64,000 nucleotides of DNA from Phascolarctos cinereus (taxonomy: Eukaryota > Chordata > Mammalia > Diprotodontia > Phascolarctidae): positions 186,001 to 250,000 of the forward strand of contig NW_018344186.1 of assembly GCF_002099425.1 (NCBI RefSeq). Direction: 5' to 3'. The position numbers were made by a program, and so were the translations under genes. Shown one piece after another: positions 41,548 through 53,179 of this stretch (its first letter is position 1; each line of letters opens with the position of its first letter). The notes beneath the pieces are model-generated. The model worked only from the letters and a program-made list of their open reading frames with translations. It ran no database searches and was not told where the DNA came from.

Positions 41548-41803
41548 TTGTTGTTGTTCAGTCATTTTAGTTGTATCCAACTCTTTGTGATCCCCTTTGG
41601 GGTTTTCTTGGAAAAGTTATTGGAGTAGTTCACCATTTCCTTCTCCACCTCCTTTTACATATGGGGAAACTGAGGCAGAGACTTAAATGACTTGCCCAAG
41701 GTCACACAGCTAGTAAGTGTCTGAGGCCAGATTTGGACTCAGGAAGATATATCTTTCTGATTCCAAGCCCAATGTTCTATCCATTGTACCACTTAGTTGC
41801 CCA
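41548..41803 (-). mobile_element. MAR1 SINE, full length
   Basis: TTGTTGTTGTTCAGTCATTT tail, GTAGTTCACCATTTCCTTCT, GTCACACAGCTAGTAAGTGT and head to TACCACTTAGTTGCC. Confidence 0.95.
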
Positions 41804-41821
41804 ATAGTACATATAGTCCTT

Positions 41822-42050
41822 GTGGAATAGTAGGTGGAATAGTAGATAGAGAGCTCGTTTCAGAGTCATGAAGACACAGGTTCAAATTCTACCTTCTGAT
41901 ATATCCTGGCAGTGTGACCATAGGCAAATCACTGAAACTCTCAGTGCTCCCAGGCAGTACTCTAAGATGAAATTGCAGAGAAAGTGTTGGTTTGAATTGG
42001 CTCAGCACCCAGTGCTCCCTACACTGATGAAAATCACATATCTGGTCATA
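41822..42050 (+). mobile_element. CORE-SINE, long-tailed type
   Basis: GTGGAATAGTAGATAGAGAG head, GGCAGTACTCTAAGATGAAA, and the tail CCAGTGCTCCCTACACTGAT, GAAAATCACATATCTGG. Confidence 0.8.
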
Positions 42051-42149
42051 CACACACATACATCTGTTCGTGTCTGTGTGTATACGTATATAGGTGTATA
42101 TAGGTGCATACACACACATTTTGAATAATGCAATTTAACATTCAGTCGT

Positions 42150-42570
42150 GCAGTATACCGTACAAGTAATATTGTTCTGTCTTGTTTCAAGTAGATTGCT
42201 TTGAGTAGGAACACACTTTCTCCTTGAAAAGGACTCGAAGCTGTGAAACCTCCAACACAGTGATAGAACATATATTCCTGTCTTCTCTGGGCACTAGCTT
42301 TTGCTAGACCTGGCACCTTTTCAAGGTAGCTGCACCTAAGCTGCCCATTTGTATTCAAAGCAAGCCAAGGTTGGCCATCACCTGCATTGTGGCAAAGCTC
42401 TTTCAGGGCCATCCTTCTAACAGTAATTCATTATTTGTGTTTATGAGCAACAGCTGACACACTAAAACATGCTAATTTGTTAAATTGAAATTTGCCACAC
42501 CACATTAATATTCCATTATTAACAGTCTCCACCCAGCAAAATCTCTGCTTCTTCATCTTTGAATTCTGAG
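42150..42570. promoter_or_regulatory. Repeat-free block, candidate conserved non-coding DNA
   Basis: No repeat recognised. Contains paired-type words GTAATTCATTATT (42424) and ATGCTAATTTGTTAA (42471) and an E-box CAGCTG (42451). An open frame crosses it but looks non-coding. Function is inference. Confidence 0.35.
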
Positions 42571-42674
42571 ACAACCTCAGGTTAGGATTATATCAAGTAG
42601 TGTTTGTGATGAATGCAGAGGTTTGGTGCTTGGTATAAACTTCCATACAATTGAGGCTGTATTTTGTAAATGAT

Positions 42675-42900
42675 GGAGGCATGGTTAAAGTCAGGAAGAT
42701 CTGAACTTGAATCTAGTCTCAGACATTTGCTAGTTGTTTGACTCTGGGCAAATCACATAACCTCTCTGAGCCTCAGTTTTTTTATCTGTAATATGGGGAT
42801 AATATTAGTACCTAAGTCACAAAGTTATTGTAAGGATCAAATAAGATAATAAATACAAAGGGTGCTTAACAAATTGCAAGGGACTATCTACATGGAATCT
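42675..42900 (+). mobile_element. MIR SINE
   Basis: GGCATGGTTAAAGTCAGGAA, GGCAAATCACATAACCTCTC and AATATGGGGATAATATTAGT. Confidence 0.88.
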
Positions 42901-42909
42901 TTTACGTGC

Positions 42910-43450
42910 CTATTTATTCATTTCTCTAAGGCTTTCTCCCTACACTCTACATATCCACATCTTTCTCATCCCTCAAGGCCAAGCTCAGGACTCACCTTTT
43001 AAATAGTGAAATCTTCTCAAGTCAAAATAATAGATTTTGAACTGGAATGAACCTTAGAGATTATCTAATACAGCTCCTTAATTTACTGAGGTCCACAGAG
43101 GTCAGGTGACTTGTGTAAGGTCATATGTCTGGTATATCTCAGAATTAGGATTTGACCCCACATTCACTGGGCATTCCACTGAATGGTATTGCCATCTCCT
43201 GTAGCACACACTAATCTTCCTTTGTCTAAACTCTTTCTTTCCCTGGTGTATGAATACAAATAATAAATTATTATTAGAAATTCAGAATATCAATTAAATA
43301 TTCTTTAATTGTTCTGCATGTGTTTGGTCTCTTTAACTAGCCTTCAGTTGCTGTAAGGACAGGAACCTTGACTTAGACCTCTTTGAATCTTTCCCAACCT
43401 CTAACATAGTGCTGGACAAATAGAGTTTGGTGCACTAAATACTTGTTAAT
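42910..43450 (+). mobile_element. L2 LINE 3' end split by MIR3
   Basis: 42910-43015 (CCCTCAAGGCCAAGCTCAGG) and 43210-43450 (CTCTAACATAGTGCTGGACA) are one L2; 43020-43205 is a reversed MIR3 (CCTTAGAGATTATCTAATAC). Confidence 0.75.
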
Positions 43451-43454
43451 TGAA

Positions 43455-43978
43455 TGGTTAAGTGAAGAAAGAATCCTCATGAAGATCTGGACATCTTTCT
43501 TGGACATTCCTCTTAGAGTAAGCCTCTAGAGAAGCTCATTAACTGCTTTTCTGGGATTTCAGATAGAGTCAACTTTCAACTATCTAAGTGTGGACTTTCC
43601 ATTTTTGTGGATTATCTATGGCTAAACTATCATCCCTCACCAATTTTTCTCATTGCCTAGACATGGAGAATGAATACAGACAAAATAATGGTATTATCTA
43701 AAGCTAAAAAAAAAAGGAAAAAATCAGTTTTCTTTCTGGATGCAAATAGTGGTCTTTTTTCATGGGTGGGGGAGGAAGAAAAAGAAAAAAAAAAGTTACA
43801 TGATAACTTTATTATATATTTAAAAAGAATAGCAAATTGTATATAATAGATTTGCAGTTTCATGTGCCATCATTTAAAAAATTCTACTATGTTATGGAAA
43901 TGCTTGTTTTATTTCATAAATTAAAAATAAAATTTAAAAGATCTATTGCAATAATTATGATAGTTCCTTACATTAAAT
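43455..43978. other. No recognised feature
   Basis: AT-rich single-copy-looking DNA with several A runs. Confidence 0.4.
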
Positions 43979-44139
43979 CAAGCAACAAACACTTATTATA
44001 CACTTCCTGGGGAGAGAGCATTATACTAGACCCTGGGAAAGATACAAAGTTCAAATAAATCATAGTGCCTGCCCTCAAGGAACTTATAGTCTAGTATGGG
44101 GATATGACAAGCTTAGATAGCTATATTTTTCTATTTTGA

Positions 44140-44345
44140 GTTAGTGTTATATAATAGATAGAGAGCTGTCCACAGACAACTCAGAAAGTTTAAGTCTTAC
44201 CATTGGCTGTCTCACCTTGGGCAAGCCAATTAACCTCAGTGTTCCCCACAATCCTCTGAGACTAAAAGATGCAGAACAGGTAACAACCTGCATTTATAAA
44301 ATGTTTCCTCGCTGGGAGGTCCATATATCAATGAAATCATGGGTT
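44140..44345 (+). mobile_element. CORE-SINE, long-tailed type
   Basis: TATAATAGATAGAGAGCTGT head and tail CTGGGAGGTCCATATATCAA, TGAAATCATGGG. Confidence 0.7.
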
Positions 44346-44719
44346 TGTTTAAAACACACACACATACACAGAATATTCCATGATAAGTATATTGGGAAGT
44401 TATGAAAGATGTGTGAGGTCTGGGATGGATGGTTATTACCAACTCAGGCAATCAGAGGAAGATTCCTAGAGGAGATGCCTTTGAATTGAGCTTTAAAGGA
44501 TGAGTTGGAGTTCAGTAAGTAATGATAGACACTGCAGGCATATGCATGGGAGTGTAAGACTACAGAATGTATTTAGAGGTCAGAGAGCTGTTCATTTTTC
44601 ACTAGAGTGTAGAGCTTATTTGGTGAGGTAATAGGAGATAAGGTGGAAAAGGTCAGGTTATACCATATAAAGGAAGGCCTGAGGTGTATGGGTATTTAGG
44701 GAAGTGTAGTACCTCTGGT

Positions 44720-45185
44720 GTGAGGGCTGCTGAGCCTTTTTCAGGGCTGATTTCCAACTTTGGTGTCTACCTGGTGTCCACCTGGCACCCAACTCTCAAC
44801 CATGGCTCCATAAAGCTGTAGCATGCTTGGTAACCTACACCATCTTGGCAGATATGCTAACCAGGTTGAAAATAACCAATAGGCCTCAAGCCCATCGGTA
44901 AGTTAGGGGGATGTCCACCCCCAAGCATGTGAAGACTTCCCCTGGCAGAAGGGGCAGATGAGAACAGTTTGTTTCAAGGGTTGTGAAGGCTGCAGAAGCA
45001 GGCACTATGGAATGCTTAGAGCTTGGTCTAAGACACTAAGGTCATCCAATGCATCCTGATCCATCTCCATTTGTATTGACCTTTGCTAGCCACTGAACTC
45101 TGATGACTCTGGAGAAGATGATGAGGCTAAAGACTTCTGCAATTCTGCCTCACTTAAATCCAATTTATTTGCAAATTAAAAGACA
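44720..45185 (+). mobile_element. Marsupial (CAA)-type repeat, longest copy
   Basis: GGTTGTGAAGGCTGCAGAAG, GTCATCCAATGCATCCTGAT, CACTGAACTCTGATGACTCT and CTCACTTAAATCCAATTTA. Shows about 250 bp of 5' sequence that other copies here lack. Confidence 0.7.
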
Positions 45186-45544
45186 TCAGTAGGCAATAGG
45201 GATTTGGGGTGAAAGAGGGACATGACCATTTCTGTAAGTAAGAAAGATTCTTCTGGCTGTAGTATCCAAGGTATCCAAGGATACCTTGGAAAAGGACAGA
45301 GTCAAGGTGGGAAGACATGTGAAGAGGATATTGCAGCAGTCTAGGAAGATTGCAATGAGGCTTTTAACTACCCTGGGGGAATAGGGAAAAGAGGATTGAA
45401 GTATGAGAATGACCATACCTAGAAAGTGGATGTCACAGGGGAGTTTTTGAAGTGTCTTCATACATGTTATCAAATAGTCTTGTAAGATGGGCAATTCTTG
45501 CTTTCCAATACCGTTCTATATCTAAACAACAACAACAACCAAAA

Positions 45545-45895
45545 AAAATAAACCCTGAGCTTTAATGACTTGTCATAGTCATATGACTAGAAAAGTGCAA
45601 ATCTGGCTTTAAAACCTAGGTCTTCTAACTTCTGGACCAGTGCTTCTCTAACTCAAATTAATGGTGTGTGAACTGCTTCTTTGGGCTTTCCTCTCTGTTC
45701 CTGAAGAGAACGGGCAATTCGTAGGATAGATTTAGATCTTCATGGGATCTCAGATGTCAGTTAGTTCAGCCTCTGCACATTACAGATGAGGAAACTAACA
45801 CCCAAAGCGGTTAAGTGGGAAGTGATAGAACCATGTTTTCACACCTGGTCCTTGGACTCCAAATTAATCACTCCTATGGCCCCACCATCCTTTGT
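45545..45895 (-). mobile_element. MIR fragment and MIR3
   Basis: 45545-45645 (TAATGACTTGTCATAGTCAT) and 45725-45895 (TTACAGATGAGGAAACTAAC) in reverse. Confidence 0.65.
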
Positions 45896-46009
45896 TTCCA
45901 AAAAGCTCAATGGTTGTAGGTGAGAGTTGAGAAAAGTGGGGTGAGCCACTTACTCCGTTTTTTTTTTTGTTTGTTTGTTTTTGCATTTGATTTTTTGGAA
46001 CTTAGAGTT

Positions 46010-46510
46010 TTCTACAGAAGAAATAGCCAGTCAATCAGCAATCATTTATTAAATACTTTCTATGTGCCAGGAACTGTGTTTAGTGCCTGACATACAAAGA
46101 AAGGCCTCCAAAGGAGCTTACGTTCTAACGGGAGATACAACATATAATTAAAATAGGTACTTGCAAGATACCTGTAGAATAAATGGAAGGTAACCTTAAT
46201 GAGGAAGGCTCTAGCAGTTGGGAGATTGGAAAAGCCCTTCAGTAGGAAGGCTTAAGTCTGGCTAATGATGCTAAGAGCAATAAGATTTTATTCAGTGCAC
46301 TTTGTTTCACACAAGGGAAGGTTTGTAGTATGACGAGATACCTTGGGGAATGGGGGAGGTGGGAAAGGGGCAGTGCAGCAGAAGAAAGGAAAAGGATACT
46401 GCTGGTTTGAAGTCACCTGAAAGACAGAAATACAAGTAGATGACTTGGAGAGGCAGGATACATTCACAATCCAAACAGTGGAGGCAAGTTAGGGCCTTAG
46501 ATGACAAGAG
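46010..46510 (+). repeat. Unclassified old interspersed repeat
   Basis: CAATCATTTATTAAATACTT, TGTGCCAGGAACTGTGTTTA, then AGCAGTTGGGAGATTGGAAA. Confidence 0.55.
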
Positions 46511-46829
46511 GAAGAAGAATGACCTTGCAAGAGCTAGCCCTCCTGACCTGGCTCCCAGGTTGTGTTAAGTGCTCACTCTCACTCCTCTTTACTCCCAAAA
46601 GACACATCTGGGTTGTCATACCCAACAGGGCTGGCTACGTATCTCAAGGAAGGCTAGGCTATCAAAACCCAGAGGGTTTGGCTTTTTTTTTTTTTACAAT
46701 TATCATGCTGAAAAAGTTAAACTTCCATATAGTTTCAGGGTGGCATTATTTTAGTTGCTGTGAATGACTCCCTGCCCCTGGTTGAGGGAGGAGATGAGAA
46801 GTGCATTCCCACCATTCCACTCTCTGTAA

Positions 46830-46830
46830 A

Positions 46831-46892
<62 letters not shown>

Positions 46893-47076
46893 ATAGTAGT
46901 AGCTTGCCTTTGTATGGTACTTTAAGATTTATGAATCACTATATATATATTATATATATATATATACATATATATATGTATATATATATTAATATATATG
47001 TATATATATAATATATACATATATATATGTATATATATATATGTATATATATATACATATATATGTATATATATAC

Positions 47077-47110
<34 letters not shown>
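46830..47110. repeat. (AGT)n and (TA)n microsatellites
   Basis: An AGT array at 46830-46902 (poly-Ser frame) is followed by MIR remnant sequence and a long TA/CATA tract at 46937-47110. Confidence 0.95.
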
Positions 47111-47149
47111 TCATACCTGTGTGTATATGTGTGTATGTGTCTAAACCCA

Positions 47150-47418
47150 CTCACCCCCCCACACACACATGTTGTTACTCAGTCATTTCAGTCCTGTCTG
47201 ACTCTTTGTGACCCCATTTGGAGTTTTCTTGACAAAGATACTGAAGTGGTTTGCCATTTTCTTCTCCAAATCATTTTCCAACTGAAGAAACTGAGGCAAA
47301 CGGGGTTCAGTGACTTGCCCAGGGTCAGAAAGCTAGTGTCTGAGGCTAGATTTGAACTTAGGAAGATGACAATATCTGACTCCAGGCCCAGTACTCTGTC
47401 TACTGCACCACCTAGCTA

Positions 47419-47449
<31 letters not shown>
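47150..47449 (-). mobile_element. MAR1 SINE lodged in a (CA)n tract
   Basis: A complete reversed MAR1 at 47170-47420 (GGTTTGCCATTTTCTTCTCC) has CA repeats on both sides (47159-47169 and 47421-47449). The surrounding reversed MIR is visible at 46903-46935 and 47560-47740. Confidence 0.9.
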
Positions 47450-47451
<2 letters not shown>

Positions 47452-47759
47452 CGGAGATATGTATATATGTGCATGTTTATGCATATGTAGATGTGTATAT
47501 GTATATATATGTACACACATGCTCTTATACAGTTTATACACATACACATTTTATGTACATACAAATGTACACAATCTTTATAAGAACTCTGTGAAGTAGA
47601 TGCTATTATTATTAGAATTCCCATCTTATAGATCAGGAAACAGAAATTGAGAGGGTAAATGACTTTCCCAGGGTGATGCAGCTGAGACAAGATTTAAGCT
47701 CAGGTCTTTCTGACTCCAAGTTCAACACTACCACCTCCCCACCTCTGCTCCTAGGGGAC

Positions 47760-48560
47760 CTGTCTGTCATCCCACCTCCTTCTCTCCCCAGTGAGGTACA
47801 TCTAGATGAGAATAGAGCTTAATTGCACAGGTCCCCCATGGCCATTACTGTACCTTACCCAGCTTCTCTGCCTGCCAACCCCTTAGCATCTGACTCCTAA
47901 TTCAGTTTCTGAATTCCAGATCAATTGCTAATATATCGCTACTATTCCTGACAGGAAAGTGGAAATAATGAGCAGACCTGGAGGCCTGGTAGGACGTGAA
48001 AGATTAATTCCCCTTATTAGGGTGCTGGCTGCTTGGTGCTCTCCTCATCTCGCTGTCTGGGATTGGTGCAGAGGCCCTGAGAGTGTTTATTCAGCTTTGC
48101 TTTGGCATGGGGAGCTTTGTTGTAACTTCTGTGCCCCTCTTGGTATGTTCATTATCATTCCCTTTAATTATTATTTATTATCATCTCCCAGACATTACAG
48201 AATTCATGTTGCTGGTGTTTGATCTTGCTTAGGGACCTTCCCCTTCTTCCCCCGTCATCTCTGAGTTGTTGGAGATGTCATTTATTCCCCATGAAGTACA
48301 CACCGACGCTTTTCCCCCCCTCAAAGCATTTACAGCTAATCCAAATGTAGCCCAGCATGTTTCTGGTCCTAACTCAAATTAAATGTCATATATTGGATTT
48401 GTTTTCCTTTTCAGATCATCTTCTCACAGATGTTTTTCCTTTGGCTTGTTTCTTTTTCTAATTAATTTTTGATTAAGTTTTGAAACACCTTCTGTCTCTG
48501 CCAATTCACCCATTGTGATGGTCTGCTGTAGTACCAGTTGGTCCAGTTGATTTCCTAAGA
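47760..48560. promoter_or_regulatory. Repeat-free block, candidate conserved non-coding DNA
   Basis: No recognisable repeat over 800 bp. Words such as GAAAGATTAATTCCCC (47999), CCCTTTAATTATTATTTATT (48161) and TTAATTTTTGATTAAG (48463) are homeodomain-like. No coding frame with plausible splice sites. Confidence 0.35.
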
Positions 48561-48829
48561 CCACATGTGACCCTTAGAAGTTTGGGCATTGGGCTCTCTG
48601 GAGCCTGGCTAATGCAGGGTGGGACTGAACTGAATACTTAACCATTCAACCAATATGGAGCACCTCTTTGACCTGAACCCTGGGTAGGCAGCATAAGGAA
48701 TAAGACAGGAGGGCATTGCATTGTGCTTTTCCCCAAGGGGAATAACTCCAATAGTTTATAACTATGTTAAGTAGAATATGATCATGTCATACCTCCTCCC
48801 ACTGCCCCCAATACATTGTTTAGTAAGCA

Positions 48830-49216
48830 CAATTATCTCTTCCACATCGTGACTTTCCCATTTGTGGTTTTGTTATGTTGGGGGTCAGCATAAGAAATTA
48901 AATGGGAATTTTTAGGGAGTTTTGCAGAAACTGCAGATGACTTGTGAAAGCCAGTATATGACACAGAAAAAAGTTCTTTTCCATACTGTACTTTTACTTA
49001 ACATTGACCTATGTTTTATACATATACACACATATATATGTAGCCTATGACCAAATACTTAACTCAAATTTTACAATAAGGTACTATAAACACCCCATAA
49101 AAGAAAAAAAAATTCAGACTTCTCTGGTACAAAGGGAAGGCCTAAAATTTTTACATGAGTTTTCCAGATCATGGGGCCCCATACCCATAGCCCTGGCAAT
49201 ATGGAAGGGATAACTG
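48830..49216 (+). mobile_element. Tigger-like MITE, copy C
   Basis: Ends CAATTATCTCTTCCAC and ATGGAAGGGATAACTG, right flank TA, left flank CA. Body collinear with copies A and B, and about 60 bp longer through a CATA-rich expansion near 49020. Confidence 0.85.
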
Positions 49217-49321
49217 TATTGTAATGCAAGGTTAGGAAGGAGGGAGTTCATGGGAAACACCATGGTCTAATAATAACAATAGTTGGCAACTTCAAAGTTT
49301 GAAACATGTTTTCCATATATA

Positions 49322-49572
49322 TAAGGCAACTAGGTGGCACAGTGGGTAGAGTATCAGGCCTGAATTCAGAAAGACTTCTCTTCCTGAGTTCAAATCTGGC
49401 CTTAGACACTTAATAGCTGTGTGACCCTGGGCAAGTCACTTAACCCTGTTTGCTTCAGTTTCCTCATCTGTAAAATGAGCTGGAGAAGGAAATGGCAAAC
49501 CACTCCAGCATCTTTACCAAGAAAACCCCAAATGGGGTCACAAAGTGTTTAATACGACTGACAAGACTCAAC
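49322..49572 (+). mobile_element. MAR1 SINE, full length
   Basis: GGCAACTAGGTGGCACAGTG head to an end in ACTGACAAGACTCAACAC. Confidence 0.95.
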
Positions 49573-49576
49573 ACAA

Positions 49577-49648
49577 GAGTGTTTCAAAAGTCTTTGCGGA
49601 GTTTAAAGTTTTTTTAAACATCTGCACTAAGACTTCTGGGACAGCCTG
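49577..49648. mobile_element. Palindromic mariner-type MITE
   Basis: TTTCAAAAGTCTTTGCGGAG on the left is mirrored by CTGCACTAAGACTTCTGGGA on the right around a TTTAAAG...TTTAAAC core. Matches the general form of small mariner-derived MITEs (TCCCAAAAGTCTTAGTGCAG). Confidence 0.75.
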
Positions 49649-49839
49649 CCTTGTCTTATTTGGATCCCTACAATGACTTGGTAAAGTAGGTGCTATTATT
49701 ATACCCATTTTATATAGGAGGAAACTGGGGCAGAGAGAGGTAAAGTTACTTGCCCTGGGTGACACAGCTAGTATTTGTGGTGGGATCAGAACTTGACTCT
49801 TCTGACACTTTATTCGCTAAGCACCTTGCTTCTGAGTAG

Positions 49840-50130
49840 AAATAATAGCTTAGTGTTTTAAGATTTACAAAGCACTGGACATGTGTTATCTCATTTGATC
49901 CAGTTAATGGGAAGAGAAGCCTATCTGGAGTCTGGTGGCCTGAATTTGAATTTTGGCTTTGCTGTTTCCTGCCTATCCGTTTGATCTGAGACAATTCCCT
50001 GATCTTCAGCTTCATCATCTGTAAAATGGAGTGATGATAACTGTACTATCTTCATCTCAAGGCTATCATAAAGTGAGTGCTTGGTAGAGCTCAAAGAGCT
50101 ATAGAAATAGGAGTTCTGGTTATGATTTTT
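49840..50130. mobile_element. MIR fragments (-) and (+)
   Basis: 49840-49905 (TTTAAGATTTACAAAGCACT) reversed; 49910-50110 (CATCATCTGTAAAATGGAGT) forward. Confidence 0.65.
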
Positions 50131-50149
50131 CATTATAAAAGTTTACTGG

Positions 50150-50470
50150 AGTTATTAGACAAGACTTTAAGGAAAAGGTGAGAATTGAGCTAGAACATGG
50201 AGTATGAATAAGGGATAGATAGAGAGGAGGTGGGGAAGGTATTCTAGGTGGGGAGAAATATAGGGACCAAAGATCAGAGGCAGAAATACACTGTATTTCT
50301 GAGATAGAGAGAAGACTGATATCATTAAAGGAGAGAGTGTGTGTTAGGGACCAAACAGAAAAGGTTGGAGAGCAAAGGTGAAGTGAGATCCTACTGGACT
50401 TTTCATGCTAGAAAGAGGAATCTTTGCTTCAAAATATAGACAATGGGGAATGCAGAGCAAAGCATATTAT
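50150..50470 (+). repeat. Unclassified old repeat
   Basis: GAATTGAGCTAGAACATGG and GCAAAGGTGAAGTGAGATCC fit the middle of the family; diverged. Confidence 0.4.
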
Positions 50471-50474
50471 TTTC

Positions 50475-50725
50475 ACTTAATTTTTTCATGTTTTTTTCTT
50501 CTTTTGGGCTGTTTCTTCTTTCACAACTTTGACTAATATGGAAATGTTTTACATGATTGCACATATATAGCCTGTATCAAATTGCTTACCATTGTAGGAG
50601 GAAGGGAGGAAAGGATGGAAGAAAAATTTGGAACTCAAAATTTTGAAAAATTTGTAGAAATTTTCTAAAAGTTGTCTTTATATATAATTGGGAAAAATTA
50701 AGCTACTGTTAAAGAAAAAAGAAGG
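50475..50725 (+). mobile_element. L1-type 3' end
   Basis: TGACTAATATGGAAATGTTT, GATTGCACATATATAGCCTG, AAATTTGGAACTCAAAATTT and TATATAATTGGGAAAAATTA, then an A-rich tail. Same 3' end as 15027 and the half-L1 cluster. Confidence 0.8.
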
Positions 50726-50829
50726 AAAATATAAACAGTGGGGAGCCAGGCTAAGTTCTTGAGCAGAGAAGAGACACATCATGAAAAACCATGTTTTAAT
50801 GATAGTAGTTGGACAGCATTTCAGATAAC

Positions 50830-52030
50830 AAATGGGATCTCAGGCCAGTTGTTTCTCCCACTTAGTTGCTGGTTTAATCCCTTTGTCATTAACAGGGAGA
50901 TAGAAACCAGGGAACTTTTGCATGCATTGCCCATGGGGTTCAGATATTGAACTTAAGGCTTTATTCTTCATCTCGATAAGAAGAGGGCTTTTGCTTAAAA
51001 TAATCTGAGAACTAAGACTGAATAATTAGCTCATTGAACTTCCTTCTCCTACCACCACCTCCCTATATTCCCAGGCCTGATTCAATTCTCCTATTGGCTA
51101 ATCCTTTGGTCTCCTCTGGTATAGTCCCAAGAAATGCTTCCACTGACCCAACACTGTTGTACCAGAATCTATTATGAAAATTTGTCTCCTGACTATTACC
51201 ATAATTATTCTAAATTATGTTCCACAACAAGCAAGCAGGACATGAGAGTTTACTCAAATAAAAGCTATAGATCATGTCCTAACTAGAAACATGTTCCTCA
51301 TCTCTTCAGCCACACATTAGGTGCTTCACAGCCATCAGCACTTGACAAGAGGCTGACCCCTAGTCACCTTCCCTTTGCTCTTCCCTCTCCTCTTTGCCAT
51401 AGTTTTATTTCGTTCCATTTATGGAGAACATTTTTCAGAAAGTACTTTTCCATCTTGCTGTATTTTCCCCTGTATGCTTTCAGGAGAGTTTTACATGCTG
51501 CCAGGAATCTTCTGAAACTCCCAGCCCTTCCCCAGAATATAAAATACAGGGCTGTCACCTGAGAGGACGTATTAATAAGCAGACCAAACAGTCAACAACT
51601 GCCCTGGTAAGGCTGAGACAATCACAAAACCCTGCTATCAATTTATACATTGCAACAAGGGAAGCAGAAGTAGTGGCATTGAGACATAAATTACAGCAGC
51701 CTGTTTATCAGGGGTTTCTGCCGTTCAGCTCATATTGCTTTTTTTTTTTCCATGTTAGCACCATAAATATAGTGTGTCCTCTATAAAAAATCATGGAACG
51801 TGAGAACATGTGGAGGTTAGCAAAACCAAGAAGCTGTTGGTTTGTCAGATTGTATGTTTAAAGGAAACATGGGTTGCTTTGAAAAAATCATTGAACAAAG
51901 GATTCAGGGTGACTTTTTAGCTCTAAGGAAGATTTCTAAATAGTTTCAGAGGATCAAATGGGTTCTTGGTAGGAAGGTACATTCTGAGATAAAACTGGAG
52001 AGGCACTGTGATCAGTTTATATATGGCAAA
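50830..52030. other. SINE-poor stretch, no recognised feature
   Basis: About 1.2 kb without a clear repeat. An open frame of 121 codons at 51421-51786 has no recognisable domain and no supporting splice or start context. Confidence 0.4.
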
Positions 52031-52034
52031 AGGG

Positions 52035-52280
52035 AAATAGTATTTATATTGCCCTTTAAGGTTTACAAAGTGCTTCATAAATACTATCTGAGCTGATCTT
52101 CACTATAACCCTGGAGTGAAATGCTATTACTCTACCCAATTTACTGATTAGGAAACTGAGACAGATAGTAGTTATGTGACTTGACCAGAGTCAAATAACT
52201 AGTAAATATCTGAGCCTATATTTGAACTCAGATCTTCTTGACTCCAAGTCTAATATTCTATCCACTGCACCACCTGGCAG
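52035..52280 (-). mobile_element. MIR SINE, near full length
   Basis: TTTAAGGTTTACAAAGTGCT, ACTATAACCCTGGAGTGAAA and a head ending CACTGCACCACCTGGCAGC. Confidence 0.88.
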
Positions 52281-52369
52281 CGGGAGTGGCATTGAGACTT
52301 AAATTACACGAGCTTACTTGTCACCAAATAAATGAGGAGCCTAGACAATCCTGCTCTGTAAATAAATAA

Positions 52370-52770
52370 ATGAAGGAGATTTTGCAGATCAGAAAATAGA
52401 CTTAGAGAGACCATGTGACTTGTCCTGGGTTTCTTGTTTATCTGGTAATAAGTGTTGATGTAGATTCAGAAGGTGAATCTAGTCTTCAGTTTGGCTTCTG
52501 CTGCTACTTAATCCTACCTCGGAAAACTTCACTTCTCTGTACCAGAGTCATCTTCTCTGTAATATAAGGAGATTGGGCAAGTGTGGAACACTACATAGAG
52601 CATGGAATTTGGAGTCAAAGCATGTGGGTTCAGGTCTAAGTGCTACCACTTGTCCCCAGTATGACCTTGGGAGAGTCATGTAGTTTCGCTGTGTCTCAGT
52701 TTCCTTGTTTTTTAAATGAGTGGGTGGGACTAAATAACCTCTAGTGGTCTCTACCAGTTCAAATCCACTG
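52370..52770. mobile_element. MIR relics and MIR3
   Basis: 52370-52550 is a weak MIR-like stretch; 52585-52770 is a MIR3 (+) with GTATGACCTTGGGAGAGTCA and GGGTGGGACTAAATAACCTC. Confidence 0.6.
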
Positions 52771-52774
52771 CACA

Positions 52775-53175
52775 ATTCTAGGAGCCCATTGTGATCTCTA
52801 TGGTCATCTCCAGCCTTTCTGTGAACATATCTGCTACAGGATTCACCAGGTCCGTATGTCCTGTGCTTTCTTTTAAGGATACAAAGCACTCAGTGGCCAG
52901 TGACACCAACTTCTCACTAATTAGCCCCAGGAAAAGAAGGACCTAGTGTTAAACCAAAGGTCATAATGGAGGCCTAGGGAGAAAGCATTGATTTAGTATG
53001 ACTTGGGAGAGTGCCAACAGATTTAACTTCCTCGCCCCACCCTGCCACCATCTTTCCAAAGTGTCCCAAATCCCACCAGTAAAAGTCTACCCTTTGGATT
53101 AAAAAATTGAAGATGGGCATTACATTTAAATAGTGATATCTAGAAAAAGCAACAATTGTTACCATGATACATTAT
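52775..53175. other. No recognised feature
   Basis: Single-copy-looking sequence. Confidence 0.4.
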
Positions 53176-53179
53176 TATA

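Larger units (their letters stand above)
43980..45440 (+). repeat. Unclassified old repeat with two nested elements
   Basis: Pieces at 43980-44110 (GTGCCTGCCCTCAAGGAACT), 44400-44715 (AGCTTTAAAGGATGAGTTGG) and 45186-45440 (AATAGGGATTTGGGGTGAAA, GATATTGCAGCAGTCTAGGA) are collinear. A CORE-SINE sits between the first two and a (CAA)-type repeat between the last two. Confidence 0.65.
49265..49830 (-). mobile_element. MIR SINE split by MAR1 and a mariner MITE
   Basis: 49265-49321 and 49655-49830 (TATAGGAGGAAACTGGGGCA, GGTGACACAGCTAGTATTTG) form one reversed MIR. Confidence 0.75.

Noticed and set aside
46760-47166. Poly-Ser and Tyr/Ile-rich frames
   Set aside because: Translations of (AGT)n and (TA)n arrays.
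51421-51786. 121-codon open frame in a SINE-poor stretch
   Set aside because: No recognisable domain, codon bias or exon borders.
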